Source: Bigelowiella natans CCMP2755
Taxonomy: Eukaryota; Cercozoa; Chlorarachniophyceae
DNA: 57,500 bases
Assembly: GCA_000320545.1 (NCBI GenBank)
Contig: ADNK01003286.1
Span: forward strand, 57,501-115,000
Reading direction: 5' to 3'
The position numbers and the translations under genes were made by a program. The notes under the pieces were generated by a model that was given only the letters and a program-made list of their open reading frames with translations, was not told the DNA's origin and did no database searches. Of the stretch, positions 1 to 16,119 are shown piece by piece (within the stretch, counting starts at the first letter, position 1; every line of letters starts with the position of its first letter).

Positions 1-72
1 AAGGCTTGCTACTGATGCTTCCACAAAGCAGCAGCCTGAGTAGTAGCAATAATAATGATGAAGAATGTGATA

Positions 73-107
<35 letters not shown>

Positions 108-1184
108 AGTCTTCGAATTGGTGGCGGAAAATCAGCGTTTTTGGTGTTGTACAGTGTTAAATATCCTATTGATTACTTGTTATGCGAGACGTAGAGCTGC
201 TCAATGAGATCGTAATAATCCAAGCAACAAGCGCAAATCGGGGAAGGCGGAGATGCCGAAGATGATGATTATGGTGATGACCACGTAGTAGAAGAAGTAG
301 TAATAGTAATAATCCCATCGGATTCGACCTAGTACTTCTGATGTGAGCCAATTCGTGATAATACTACTAACTCTGCTGACTTCTACTCTTCTACTGCGAA
401 CGGATGCCGTTGATTTGGATGCTATGCTATATTTTCTGCGGCTAGATACAGTATGCTACCACTTCCGGCTTTGAAATTCATCTCAAGTTTTCTTCTACTA
501 CACTGTTCGCATCTTTCACCGTCCGCGGCATGTGCTCCCCAGCATAGCTTCAATCTGTAGACCTACTCACCGATACACAGAGAGCGCTCATTCTCTCAAG
601 CTAAATGTTGATTGGAATCATCATCGTCCTCATCGTCATCATCATCGTTCTGATCAACTTATAGCTTGCTTATAAATCTTAATGGATCGAATAACTGTGA
701 CAAAATCTATGGGATATTTACCATTATGTAGGGCTTATTATAGAGACGACAAAGGCGTTGTCTCCAAAGAGAAATTGAAATTCCGGTACTTATTCGAGTA
801 TTGCAACAAATCGGAAAGCCTGCTTTTGCCTCCTCCCAGAGGAAGAAGAAGAAGAAGAAGAACAAAAGAAAAACAGGGGTTGAACTACTCCAGAGCTCCA
901 TCCTTATTCAACAACCGAAGAGGAGAGGAGGGGGAAAAGGGTCAAAAAATCGAGTCTTATCCCGTGCGTCGATTAGTTAAAAGAGGAGGTTGCATCACAT
1001 ACGGCGAGTAGCATAAGTAAATCAACTGCGAGTAGTTTGCATAGCGCAGTTTGTATTGTAGCTTGCAGTTTGTCGTCGTGGTTCCACTACGATTGATTGA
1101 GGGGCAATCGAACTGAAAGCTATTTGAAAGACTGTGCTAAATTGAATAACCGGGGGTTGACAGAGATAGTAACTACGGATTGCT
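1..1184. other. 5' flank without a confident gene
   Basis: No conserved domain is visible here. There is a GAT/ATG trinucleotide run near 75-110. An open frame at 682-1011 (+) runs from basic to Arg-rich low-complexity sequence and matches no family I know. It could be 5' UTR, or an upstream exon of the 5-phosphatase gene that begins at 1185, but no splice pair ties it convincingly to that gene. Confidence 0.4.
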
Positions 1185-3680
1185 ATGCACTCGCACAAAA
1201 TGGAATCGAAGACCTTCCCGATGGAGATGAACACTAGCACCAATATTGGAAAGCAGGCCTGGATAGAAAAGGCCATGCAAGATCGTAGATCTGAATGGAC
1301 TGAAAACAAGAAGTTAACCATTTATTGTGGAACGTGGAATGTAAACGCAAAAAAACCGAGCGAAGAATCTATAACTCCGTGGCTGGTCCCCCCGCCAAAT
1401 CATGGCGCCAACAAAGAAGCCAAAGTTGTTCTCCCGGATGTATACTGCTTAGGTCATGCTGTTTTTATTTCACTTCTATTTGTCGACGTAGTTATGTACA
1501 AAATGCTGCTTTGTTAGCACTGAATAGAACTCCGAGTCTCTCTCGTGACAATGAGCTAATTGTATGTTGGCGATGTTGATTAATACATAAATTAACAGGA
1601 TTCCAAGAAGTGGTAGATTTGAATGCACAGAGTCTCCTTGTTGACCACAATGCATCGAAGGAATGGGAAGAGCATATCCAGCAAACCATGCTTACGAAAA
1701 AAGATCCTTTATTTAGGCATTACGTCCTTAAAAAAACAGTACATCTCGTCGGTCTCTTGATGTTAGTGTATGTGAAAAAAGCTCTCAGCTCCTATGTCCG
1801 CACAATCCAAGCAGAGGTTTGCGGAGTGGGAATTCTTGGCTATGGAGGCAATAAGGGTAACGACTGATGATGGTGATGATGAGGATGATGATTGTCCATT
1901 GATTAATGTTCTTCCAGGTGCAGTTGCTGTAAGAATGACCATTTACGACACGTCGATATGCTTTGTAAATTCACATCTCGCTGCGCACAAGAACAATGTT
2001 CAGGGAAGGAACTCCGATTTCCGCAACATTTGTAAACGACTTCGGTTTAAAAGCCCGATGCGAGATGAGGAAGAAGAAGAGCAAATAGGCGATCACAACT
2101 ACACGTCAGTAAATGTAGTAGTAGTGGTAGTAGAAGAAGAAGAAGAAGAAGAAGAAGGAGAAGAAGTAGAGGTGGTAGCATTTAGACAAAATTAGAGCTA
2201 CTCGTATGGAGTATGAGTGAATTGAGACTGAATATACGGGGGAAAGAAACAGAGAGAGCATCTATACAGATATTTAAATCGATGTACCGAAACCTCTGCT
2301 TGCATCTACGCACCAGACATTAAAAAGTGATTTTCTTGCTCATCCACTTTCTTCCTCCTCCTCCTCCTTATCCATAATCCCTAAATGCGCCATAATCATC
2401 GTCATCACCATCATCATCATCATCATCTAATATCTAATACAACATCAGGTTTTGGATTGGAGATTTGAACTACCGATTGACGTCAACCGACTTGACGGAG
2501 GTGTATCGTGAAATCCAAGATAAAAACATAGGGGCGCTCATTCGTAGCGACCAACTCGTGATTGAAAAAGCAGCAGGGCGAGCTTTCCAAGGCTGGCATG
2601 AGGGGCCTATTACATTCCTACCCACTTACAAATATGAAACGGTGCTCATTCCCACCTCAAGAAAAAAAGAACAGCAAGAAGAAAAAGAAAAACATCAGAA
2701 TCTATCTTTCACCATCATCATACATACAACGTGCATGATTGTATCAAACTACATTGGGAGAATAAGTATTAAGTACTTTGTTTTATTTCTCTGATGATGA
2801 TGCTGATGTTTAAGGGGCTCAACTGTCGTTATTGTGGATACTAACAAGTGCCACCAAATTTCTCCTAGTCATATGAACATCACTTCCCCTTTTACTTCCA
2901 CACATGCATTCTTTTCTTTTTCTTAAAAATCATAGTAATATAAATTATCATTACCTCATTGGTGGGGGAGAGGGGGCTTTCTTGCTTCTTGCTTCTTCTT
3001 CTTCTTCTTCTTCTCCATCGCTCTGCTGCAGCAGCAGATTTTCCCCTACCAGCGATTGCTACGAGGAGCATCAAATTGAATCATTAGAATTGATTGTAAT
3101 ATACACACTACACACGGGCTATTATTGTAGGGTACTGATCGTTATGATCGAAGAGAGGACAAGAAGAAGCGGTTTCCAGCATGGTGTGATAGAATCCAGT
3201 GGAAGGTGGATGGCAGCGTGGCAGCAGGGACTGACGTCAAGATGGTAGTGACAGTAGCAAGCGACCTGCATTGTGAAGATGAAAGAAAAGATTATCAAGA
3301 TAAAAATGGCGGTGCTGATGATGAGGAGGAGGGAAATGGGGAAGAATAGCAGTAGTAGTAGTAGTAGTAGTAGAAGAGGAAGTAGTAACTACTGCAACTA
3401 CGTTGTAAAGAAGCCATGTTTGTGATAATGCATCTGAAAGAGAGAGGGGTGGGGGGGGGGCAATAGGTTTCTCTCTACCTCTTATTACAACAAAGAGTAG
3501 GTGTTGCTCACATTGCAGCACACTGGGTGATCTGTTTCTGCTGCTTCTTCTTCTTCTTTGCTTCCTCCTTTACTCTGTTAGGTTTTATATCAGCGTGCAG
3601 AGTTGAAAATGTCAGATCACAAGCCTGTAATGGCCTGGTTTGATATTACTGCACAAAAAGTCATACAGGTGCTGCCTGCA

Positions 3681-3711
<31 letters not shown>

Positions 3712-5093
3712 GCGTCTGCTGCTGCTTTTGTGAATGCCAATATCGTATTACTAAAGTAGTAGTAGCAGTGAGAAGAGAGTGGAGGAGAAAAATACAGCAA
3801 CATGTGCGACAGGCAGCACTCTTCTGCCTAACATATCTATCAACAATGCCCACAACAATAGCAGCTCTAGAAATCAATAATATACACCTTTTTGTCGTTA
3901 CGACTGCACAGAGAATTATTTGAGTAATAATAACAAAGAAGAATCATTTGTTGCGTAATATTTGAGATTCTACTGCTTTTGTATTTTCACCCTTGTGCAT
4001 GCATTCGAATACTCATTAATTTATTCATTTATTGATTCATCATCAGCGCGAGAAAACTCGTGTTCAGAACGACATCACGCGGCAATTTGACGCTTGGGAG
4101 AACAACCAAATTCCCCAAGTCTCTCTAGACAAAACGCGCCTCAACTTCGCGGACATTCGTTTTGAGCGTCCACAAACTCAAATTGTGACTGTGGAAAATA
4201 TTGGAAAGTCTTTGGCGGAGTATTATTTTGCATCTGGGGCAGCAGGAGATGGGTCCCAAGAAGCAATGCCTACTTGGCTGACCGTGGAGCCTAAGACCCA
4301 CTACATCCCTCCAGGCCATACAATTCAGCTAAAAATCACCGTGCATGTCGATACGAAATCTGCGGGTACACTAAACATGCATCAAGACAAGCTCTCGAGC
4401 ATGCTCATTTTCCGCCTAAAATGTGGACGTGAAGGTGATTTGGGAAAGGACTACTACATCGAGATTAATGGTAATTACTTACGTTCAGCATTTGGGTGCT
4501 CATTGTCGTATTTGGCGCGCACACCGATGCCTGTAAGAGCAGTAGGAGGGCTGAGGACAAAGATCAATGCAGAGGCAGTGCTTACTCTCCCAAAAGAGTT
4601 GTGGCGTTTGGTAGATTTTATCTACCGCAAAGGAATAGACGAAGAAGACTTGTTCCTTACAAGTGGGGATGACAACCAAATTGCTGACATACGTGAATGT
4701 TTGGATACTGGCCGTGCTTTCCGCGAATTTAGTGTGCACTCGATGGCTGAGGCTCTAATACAATTTCTTGTTAATCTGTCAGAGCCCATCTTCCCGATGA
4801 GCCTTTTGGACGAACTTAGGAGCGATTCTAACATAAACGATTTCTGCATGCAAGCACTTCTAAGATTGACGCCCATTCACTATAACACTTTAATATACAT
4901 ACTATCATTCCTTCGTCAAGTCCTCAAGCATACAAAAGCCAACAAGCTCACTTCAACTAAGATAGTTCCTCTCTTCGCAAAGTGCATCTTCCACTACAAT
5001 CCTTTAGCGGCCGAGAAGCTACAAAACATGCGCCAACGGCCTTACATGGTGCTTAATCATTATCTTACGAGCCAGAGTTTTGTCACGTCGTGA
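1185..5093 (+). CDS. OCRL: OCRL/INPP5B-type inositol polyphosphate 5-phosphatase with ASH and RhoGAP-like domains
   Basis: Removes the 5-phosphate from PI(4,5)P2 or PI(3,4,5)P3 on endosomal, Golgi or ciliary-base membranes. Exons 1185-1452, 1599-1856, 1918-2104, 2449-2641, 3131-3244, 3582-3668 and 4047-5093 sum to 718 codons in frame. The 5-phosphatase domain (about residues 43-365) shows GTWNVNAK, FQEVVDLN, NSHLAAH, WIGDLNYR, PAWCDRI and SDHKPV, which are the family's metal-binding and catalytic signatures. An ASH domain (about 395-520) and a RhoGAP-like domain (about 550-710) follow, the OCRL/INPP5B order. The RhoGAP part keeps IRECLDTG and MAEALIQFL, which resemble OCRL, but has LFLTSG where active GAPs carry an arginine finger, so it is probably a binding module. 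No PH domain is seen upstream. The start is ATG 1185 or ATG 1200. The 2641 donor (GTGCTC) is weak but is required by phase. Confidence 0.93.
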
Positions 5094-6972
5094 CAAGAGG
5101 AGGTGTTTATTTGTCGCATCAACAACTGTATCAGTAGTAGGTAGTAGCTGATTATTGAGGACTTTAACAATCATTGTCACAAACTACGTACTGATGATCT
5201 TTACATCAATTAAAATTTGCGAGGCAACGTACATGCCGATGATTCACATGGCTAGATGGAATTGTTTGCGTAGCTGATTTATTTGTTATCACTTACTCTG
5301 CTGCAATAATCCATCGGTTGCAACAGCTGTCTAGCTGTGATGCATTAAGTGTAAACAAGTCTTGACCAAAAGCAGACGTAGAAATTGCATACTCTAGTAC
5401 TAGCTCCGCACATACGATCTTGTACAGCATTTCCAGCATCGCGTGGCTAAGCATGCTAGCATGCTAATAGTTATTGGTGTTGTAGGTAGAATTCATGCAT
5501 TGCATTGCTCGAGCTGCATCAGCGTAGCATGTGCGCGTATCTAGCGCATGTTTAGGGAGCGAGTAGGTTATTAGGCGGTGCGGCTCATCTAGCTCATGCT
5601 GCACGCTAGCTAGCTAGCACGTATCTCAACATGTGTAGCGTGAATAGCCTTAAAACAATTGCACTGACAAGCAGCGATATCTAGAACTCTACACATAGCT
5701 GTCAGGCTACACGAGCATAATGGCAAGCTCTAGAGCTGCATAGCTACATCAGAATGGCCATTGAATTTTTAAAATTTATTCATTACATCATCATCCGTCT
5801 CATAATAGCAAGCTGTACAACGCAGTAGTAGCTCGACCCGATGTCTATTTCGTGATTATGTGGATTACAAATCCAGCATGCAGTCGTTCTGTTACTACGC
5901 TAGCCACACACACACATATACACTCACACACACACACCACGATGTGTACTCAATAGACAACTTGTCACACTTGCTTTTACATGCAAGAGAAAAACGTGTC
6001 AGCATAAGCAAGCTACGCAACCACAGAGCGGTAGCGCAGTAAAAACCTACGTATCATTGCAAAATCAATCATTAGCTTCATCATCATTGTATATCTTCAT
6101 CCTTAAATTTATTCGAATGAGGTTTAGATATGTCGCTAAAGTAGTGTTTCAATAAATGTATTGACAAGCATCCAAGATATGTTTCAGTGGTGAAAAGAGC
6201 ACATTAACAATTTGACAAAACCGACTTCTGTGCAAGGGTAGGCAGGTTGACAGCAAGAAAGGGTTCTCCAGGAGGGTATTCTATCATTTTCTTTGTCACC
6301 ATCTTTGTGATAAGATATCCTCTTCATCTGTCTTAGAAGAAGTTCCTTTGATGATGAAAACAATGATGGTGAAAGAAATTAATAATACTGTTAACGCCCT
6401 TCATCACTTCAGAACCAGATCTTAACAATATACAACTGAACTTCGTGATTATGGAGGAGGAGGAAGAGGAGGGAGAGGAGGAAGAGGAGGAGGAAATATA
6501 GACGTAGGTACTCTATTTCAATAGTCATTGGAGAAGCAGTAGTAGAGGTAGCAGCAGCAGCAGTGTTTATTATTGCATTTTGGTGAATGTACAGTAGTAT
6601 ACGCATATAAATACGCACATGCTCCGTGAGCGAGTCGCCGTCTCCATCTTTTTGGTCTGGATGAAGGCCATTATTATCACAATCATCTATAGCATTTTTC
6701 TTGAGACCGGAGTTCGGTTTTTTTCCATCATCATCATCATCATCATCCTCCTCCGCCAATGGCTGCCCTCCTGATCGTCATTATTTGCACGTATTATTAC
6801 GAAGAAATGATTCACCTCATACATGCTCATTTTCGAGTGTACTGTGCTGCCTTATTGCTTGACTATTTATTAAATAAAGCTATTAAATCCGTACCTTGAT
6901 CTTCCATTCTTTCCTGTTTCTGGTCAAGGAATTGCGTGACACTGATCAATATACGATCACAATGCCATAATG
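5094..6972. other. Convergent intergenic region with repeat-derived DNA
   Basis: Lies between the 3' ends of the 5-phosphatase gene and the SDR gene. From 5230 to 5830 it is rich in GCTAGC, GCATGC and CTAGC words and holds an inverted copy of the retroelement 3' tail. A short CA tract sits near 5905-5937. On the minus strand an open stretch at 6409-6759 starts with an Asp run and later turns hydrophobic, but I see no domain and do not call it a gene. Minus-strand AATAAA near 6860 could be the SDR polyadenylation signal. Confidence 0.5.
5735..5806 (+). repeat. Diverged copy of the retrotransposon 3' tail (inverted relative to 16.1 kb)
   Basis: Read in reverse, this segment contains GAGACGGATG, GTAATGAA, a T/A-rich run, TTCAATGG and GATGTAGCTA, in the same order as the tail at 16036-16110. 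It carries an extra GAT in the first block and several substitutions. The orientation is opposite to the 16.1 kb copy. It has no coding capacity and is best explained as a 5'-truncated insertion. Confidence 0.6.
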
Positions 6973-10224
<3,252 letters not shown>

Positions 10225-10749
10225 CTTAGATAGTAGTACGCATCAAAACAACCATATGCTTAGATGTGCTGAAATATTGTTGAACAAATCCCTTGCTAAG
10301 ATGATGCCTTACCTCGTTTTTCCTCACTCTTGCAGCAATCTAAGAAGTTGCAACTAAGTAATCGTCCTATACCTATGTAAAATTTGGAAATAAATGTAAA
10401 TTAGTAGGTCAGAGCTGAGGTAGTCCCAAATGATGGTTTGTTGAATGACAACCGCAAGGTGCGCATGGCACTGGGGAAAGCGTCTCGCATAGACCTGCGT
10501 ACGAGGAGAGGTGGTAGTAGAAGTAGAAGTATTAGTAGCAGTAGTAGTAGTAGTTGTTGTTGTAGTAACACCGTTAGAATAATCTATAGCCAGTACAGCA
10601 GAACATATTATGATGAAAGTGTTGCTACCTTGTCCAAAGGTTGAGAGGCCATAAAAAGGGCACACAAGCGGATTGAAGCACAGGGAAGATCGAATGCACT
10701 CCATTGTTCGGGTTTTGAGGGATCGGACTAGCGTTGTCGCAGGGTGAAA
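10225..10749. other. Divergent promoter region between the SDR gene and the EF-hand-like gene
   Basis: The two genes point away from each other here. On the minus strand 10313-10339 ends in a good GTAAGG donor and has the right phase to precede the SDR TG-motif exon, but its start codon is not resolved. A GTA/TAG run lies at 10510-10565. No other feature is recognised. Confidence 0.4.
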
Positions 10750-13700
10750 ATGGCTTACATTCTACTATTTTTGGTAAGCAGCAATCAATGTTTTGTCGCA
10801 AGGAGGAAACGCATGCCATTTCCTTCTTCACAGTCCCAGTTCCAGTTTCAGTTTCCCCCCTCCGTTTCCACGAAGAGCAACTTGATGCCGTTCAAGCGTA
10901 CGAGGGGAGTGAATGTTGTTTCTCCGGCTACGGCTGCATCCCGCGGAGATTTCAACTTGGGGGGGAAGAGGAGAGGCGCAGTATCGGACAGAATGTACGA
11001 CTTCGACCTGGAAAAGGAGCGAAGAAAGACAGAGGCAAATTTCGAGCACATGAACCGCGAGAAGAAACAGATAGCTCGAATACAAAATTTGCAGTTAGGA
11101 TCTCCTATTGTTGAATGGCTTGTTAAGGTACTAAGTTCTACCTGTAACCCGTAGGTTCTGCCTATGATGTGCATTTTTTCATAGATGCGCTAGAACGGTG
11201 GCGAATCTCAATTGATTGTAATTTAACCACTGTACTTTTTATGCTTACATTAGTATTGGCAAGATCGTCAGGGTTATCATTCGATGGACATTCTGTGTGA
11301 AGTGAAATACGTCGAGATGAAGCATCTCTGTCGGAGAGCAATAGAATTTGAGAGTGAAGCCAGCTTGGATTTGTCTTCTCACTTTCGAATAGCATTTTCG
11401 CTACACCTACTGGACTCATTATATTCACAATTTCACTACCACCAACCACTTCAAGAGTTATACAACTTGCTAAGAAATACGATCGGAAGTATGATTCTGG
11501 TAGATCATCCGACAGTGGACGTGAGGAAGTATGGTGAATTTGACTTCTCCAAACTCTTCACAACCACTAACTATGCAGACATCGTCAGAGCAACAGTTAG
11601 TGAGTGTACTCAGCTTGAGCATGCGCTTTTAAAGCTACAGCCAACCGAAAAGGTCAACAAACTTCGGTCAATACTCTCCCATTGGGTTCAGATACAAATA
11701 TCAAAGGCAGCCAAGGCTTATCGTGGAATCGTGTTCTGGATATGGAAGAATGCGAGAGCCGGTCAAGGTGAAGTTATTAGAGTCGTTCAAAATAGAATCA
11801 AGCGACGCAATCTGTTACTAAAACGCATAATGATGGGAAAATGGCGCCTCTCTTCGACGGACAGCAGGATAAATCGGACCAAGAGTGACATTACCTCATA
11901 TTCTGTCGATAATGTGCGATTTCGTTCAACCATCAGATCGCTGCTGAGCAAACTTGATATTGTTAAAAAATCTTTGAAAGATTTAGACAAAGAGAAAAAT
12001 TATAAGGACGAGTTAAAACAGCAGACGGAAGGGCTAGAAAAGCTCTACAAGTACTGTGAAGTTTCTTCAAGAGACAGAAAATTATTTCTCTCATCTTGTG
12101 TATCTCGCATTATCTTTCCCACAAAACTGGCTCTCACTAATTTGAAGAAATCTTACCTTCAATTGAGCAAAAGTACTGTACCATCGTGTCAGAACTTGGA
12201 AAATTATCCTTTACTCTCTACAGACCGGAAAGAACGTGCAAAGTTGCCTCAAAGCCGACAAAGCGTGAGCAGTAATTTTGGCCAGGAAGAAGACTCTACA
12301 AGCGGATCTGAGAAGCTGTTGCTAGCATGGGCTAATCAAACGTTAAGGCGTGCCAAGAAAAAAGGAGTATTTTCGATGATAGTATTTATTATACAGCCTC
12401 AAGTGCGTAGGGAGCTAGCAGATGCATATATTGAGCACTGTTTTGACTGGAATCAACCATCTCCAGAGGAAAAAAGGGATGTTGAAATGGCAATATTACA
12501 ACTGAAGAAAGACTGTAGTGTTGATGACATCTTACAAGCATTGTTCACGTTGTTCTTGAGCGATAAGAATCTGTATAAAATATCCCAAAATTTACCACAA
12601 AAGAAAAATTACGGCCCTTCAGGGATTAAAAGGCTTGCTATTACTACTTCTACCCTAAACTTAAAACCCCCCCCCTCCTCCTCCTCCTCCCAATTAGAAG
12701 GCATGGGTGAGAGTCTTGAATTACATATTAATCGTAAAGATAGTAATAACGGGGTTGAGTTTCACTTAATAAGCTCTCCAGATACTGTAATACAACTGCA
12801 CTCGAAAGCTGAAAATCACATATCTGCGTTGATACAGCAAAAATCGAAGGTTACGAGTCTAAAAAAAGAAATGGAGACAACCAGAAATTGTCTTTTCCAG
12901 GATTTGTTCTCCAAGTTTGCAAGCAACATCCGCATGGCAGATGGCAAGACACCAACACAATGTCGCACAAATGAATTGTTGGGAAAAGAAGACAAAGCAC
13001 AAGTTGTTCAAAAGCCCTTACCTCCCCCCGATATAATGCCCGACATCGTCAATCTCTTCAGCTTTTTGAATCTGGACAAGAGAGCGGAAATGACTGAGAT
13101 TCTGATGGAATTCGAGTGTCTTCTTGCAAATGCCTTCTTGAAATTCAGTGCTATTGATCCGGAAAGTAGGGTACATTGGATGTGCGAGCGGCAGTTCTGG
13201 TGGATGTGCCGTGACTGTTCACTGGACTTAACATCAGAAGACGTTTGCGAAGTCTTCAAAACTGTAAGTCATCACGCCAAGTATCGAAAACTAAGCAAAT
13301 TTGACGTAACTCATGAACAACTGGAGATTCTAGCTGCCACTCCTTCACATGGAGGAGCTATCAATCAAATGGTATACAAGGGTGGTACATTGAAAAAGGG
13401 GGGGGGGGGGTCTAAGCGATACGATAGTTATACAGGGTCTTTCATGGGAATGATGGAATCTTACTCTTCTAACCGAGTATTGAAGAAAAAGAACAGAGGA
13501 AGTAAGAAGCATAGCTCACTCTTCTCTGAGCTTGAGATTGTAGGAGAAATGGAGAGAGAAGATTTGATAAACTTTGGTCAGTTTGTCATTGCGCTTTGTA
13601 GCTTAGGTCTTGCCAAATTCCAGCAACACTGTACCCCTATCAGAGCTGTGAAAAACTTTTTAATGATGCTGAAAGGGGCTCGAGTACATGCGATACATGC

Positions 13701-14857
13701 ACACTTGGAGTACCGACGTGACTTTCGCTCAGTTGCGAACAAAGACATAATGTCTAGATACCGTAAAGAGATGACGTTGTGCTTTAAAGCCTATGCACAA
13801 AACTATCCTGAAACTAAGTCAGTCAAGACATTGCATCTACTAGATCTCGAAAATATGTGTACTATGTTCGGAATTTTCCCAAAACACTTGTCAACTGCGG
13901 ATATACAGAAGATTTTCATGAATTCCTCTCAAAGAGGTATGGGAATAGGGAGGTTTGAATTTGAAGAGGTGTTCTACGTTCTGGCTTTCTGCGTCGATCC
14001 CACCCCATATCACAGTGTCGCATCGAAAGTCGCCTTCATGATGGACAACTTCATCACACCAAAGTTAGTGGAGACTGGGAGACTTAAGCAGCCGGTTGGT
14101 TGTCAATCACCAACTTCTGTACGAAGCGCGCGAAGACGAAGAGGTGCATCACAGAGTTCTAGTCGTAGTCACAAAGGGGGGGGCGCCAAGATTGCATCGA
14201 GGTCAAGTACTGCAAGCAGCCGTGAAAAAGCAGCTGCAGGCTACCACCCTAATAGTGGGGAGAAGTATGGCGAGCAACAAGGAGGAGGAGCAGGAGCAAA
14301 GCCCGTGGTGATGATGATGATAAATCTTTCTGTTGCTTGTGAGATAATGTTTCTTGTGTACCGTTTATTTGGACAGAGCGGTGTTGTCGCACTGCTGTTA
14401 CTTGTGCTGTGTGATCTTCATGTCTTCTCCTCATATTCCTTACTTCCATCCTCCTCCTCCTCCTCCTTAGGTTGGAGAATTTATAACATTTTTTTCCGAA
14501 TCAAGAGGATCAAAGCGGGAGGATAACAATAGAGAGCATAATGAAGGTAGGAACGTCTCCGAAATATGGGATGAAGAAAATGAGAAAGGAAGAAGAAGAA
14601 GAAGAAGAAGAAGAAGAAGCAGAATGGCGATGATGATGATGGTGGTGATGTGTGAGCTAGCATTGCCACTTAAATCCAAGAGATGATTTAGTTTGTGTGT
14701 TAGCGCTATTATTTGTGTTGCCTTCCAACAAGTATAATGTAAACTCTTGGCTGCAGGTGGTGCGGATAAAAAGAAAGTGCAGAAAGAGAAAATGAAGCAC
14801 AAGAAAACGAAAAATATTTCTCAAGTCAGTTTTGAGGAGTTACTATCATCTGTATGA
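10750..14857 (+). CDS. Large coiled-coil protein with EF-hand-like C-terminal region, function unknown
   Basis: Three exons (10750-11127, 11254-14338, 14757-14857) give 1188 codons in frame. The N-terminus starts with a hydrophobic stretch (MAYILLFLVSS) followed at once by basic residues, so a signal peptide is possible but unproven; a downstream Met at 10816 is an alternative start. Residues about 80-400 are helical and charged, including FDLEKERRK and a Lys/Arg-rich stretch. Near residues 650-720 there is a Trp/Cys-rich segment (FWWMCRDCSLDL). About residues 870-980 contain paired helix-loop-helix units with DLENMC and FEFEEVFYVL, which resemble degenerate EF hands but lack clear calcium loops. 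Pro/Ser and Gly runs come from CTC and G homopolymers kept in frame. The final junction, giving a Lys-rich tail, is inferred from a GTGAGA donor at 14339 and matching phase. I do not recognise a family; a cytoskeletal or flagellar role is only a guess. Confidence 0.75.
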
Positions 14858-14928
14858 TTGTGGTTTTGAGATGTAATTACATGCATATAAATAAAATACA
14901 TGGGTACACACACACACACACACACATG

Positions 14929-14970
<42 letters not shown>

Positions 14971-15921
14971 TATTTATATTTATACGTGACCGTTTGCACA
15001 AATAGAAACCGGTCGTTGTGCACACTGCAGTTGTTGAGAAATTGCGTTTTGAGAGCATATTACCATCTGAGACTTCATTGGGTGGAAGAACAAAAGTAAT
15101 CCAAATGTAGCATTCTAAAAGATAAATCCTTGTTTGTTTAGTTCTTCAGAAACTATGTAAATAACGTTCTAAATTAATGTGTTTCCAATTAGTAACCTTT
15201 CGAAATAACTATTTAATTTCCTAAGATAGTGAATTTATGTCCATGTGCACCCGTGTATGTATGTGTGTGGGGGGGTGTTTAAATGTTATATATCAGTCGA
15301 TTCTCGTTATCTTTGATGAATAGTATCATTGTCATCAGTCCGAAATAATACGGTCCAAAATCGAAGCAAGTCCAGTTTACTTACATGAGCATCATAAATT
15401 CAAAATTCCAAGGTGGTACTGTTGTCATTTTATCTAAAATGATCAATTGAATGATCCGTGCACGTTTTGGAAATGACAACTGACAACCACTCCAACCCAC
15501 TAGAATGGACAAATCGGGCGATTCACTATTAGAGGCATCGGGTAGAAGCTAATACTAAATTTCGCGAAATTGAGTTTTTGTCTTAAATTTAAGATTTTAT
15601 ATCCGACGTAGAGATGAACAAGGCTGATAACAAAATTGGACGGAAAGAAATGAACCAAGAGAGCTTTCAGCCAAGGCGCATAAACCTAGATTAAATTGAT
15701 GGTAGCATTGCAGCAACAGCGCCGAACCGTGATATTTTACCATTCTCCAAAACTGAAACTATTGAATCTTACTTGATGGACAAGGATGAAATCAAGAGCC
15801 GGCCAGAGAGTAAGTGTTGACAAGGCCTTCATGTATGTGTGACAACTAAGTCTAGACGTAGTACAGGATGCTGCTGTTGTTCCCTCTCATCGTAGTACGT
15901 GTGCAAAGACCGTACTAGGGT
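14858..15921. other. Intergenic region with CA/TA repeats and one coding-like fragment
   Basis: CA repeats at 14907-14926 and TA repeats at 14931-14967 open the region. The rest is AT-rich. Around 15690-15811 (+) one frame reads protein-like sequence including ILPFSKTETIESYLMDKDE, ending just before a good GTAAGT donor. No partner exon was found, so it may be a leftover exon or a mobile-element fragment. Confidence 0.35.
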
Positions 15922-16119
15922 ATGCATAAGACGGATGTAATGAAATGTTTAAATTTTTTCAATTGTCTAGGGTATATATATGTATATCGTATACATGTAT
16001 GTATATATATGTATATGTATATATTTATATGTATACATGAGACGGATGTAATGAAATATTTAAATTTTTTCAATGGTCATCCTAATGTAGCTGTGCAATG
16101 CAGCGGCTACAGCGCTTGA
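15922..16119 (-). repeat. Duplicated 3' tail of the retrotransposon flanking a TA-rich core
   Basis: A block of about 40 bp beginning GACGGATGTAATGAAAT occurs at about 15925-15966 and again at about 16036-16076, separated by about 70 bp of TATATG-type sequence. The inner copy continues into CAGCGGCTACAGCGCTTGAA, which belongs to the C-terminal end of the minus-strand retroelement frame. The arrangement fits a tail duplicated by slippage, or two nested 3' ends. Confidence 0.7.

Noticed and set aside
682-1011. Open frame with a CRAYYRD string that recalls Rab-type small GTPases
   Set aside because: Only five residues match; there are no G-box motifs before or after, and the frame turns into Arg repeats from an AGA microsatellite.
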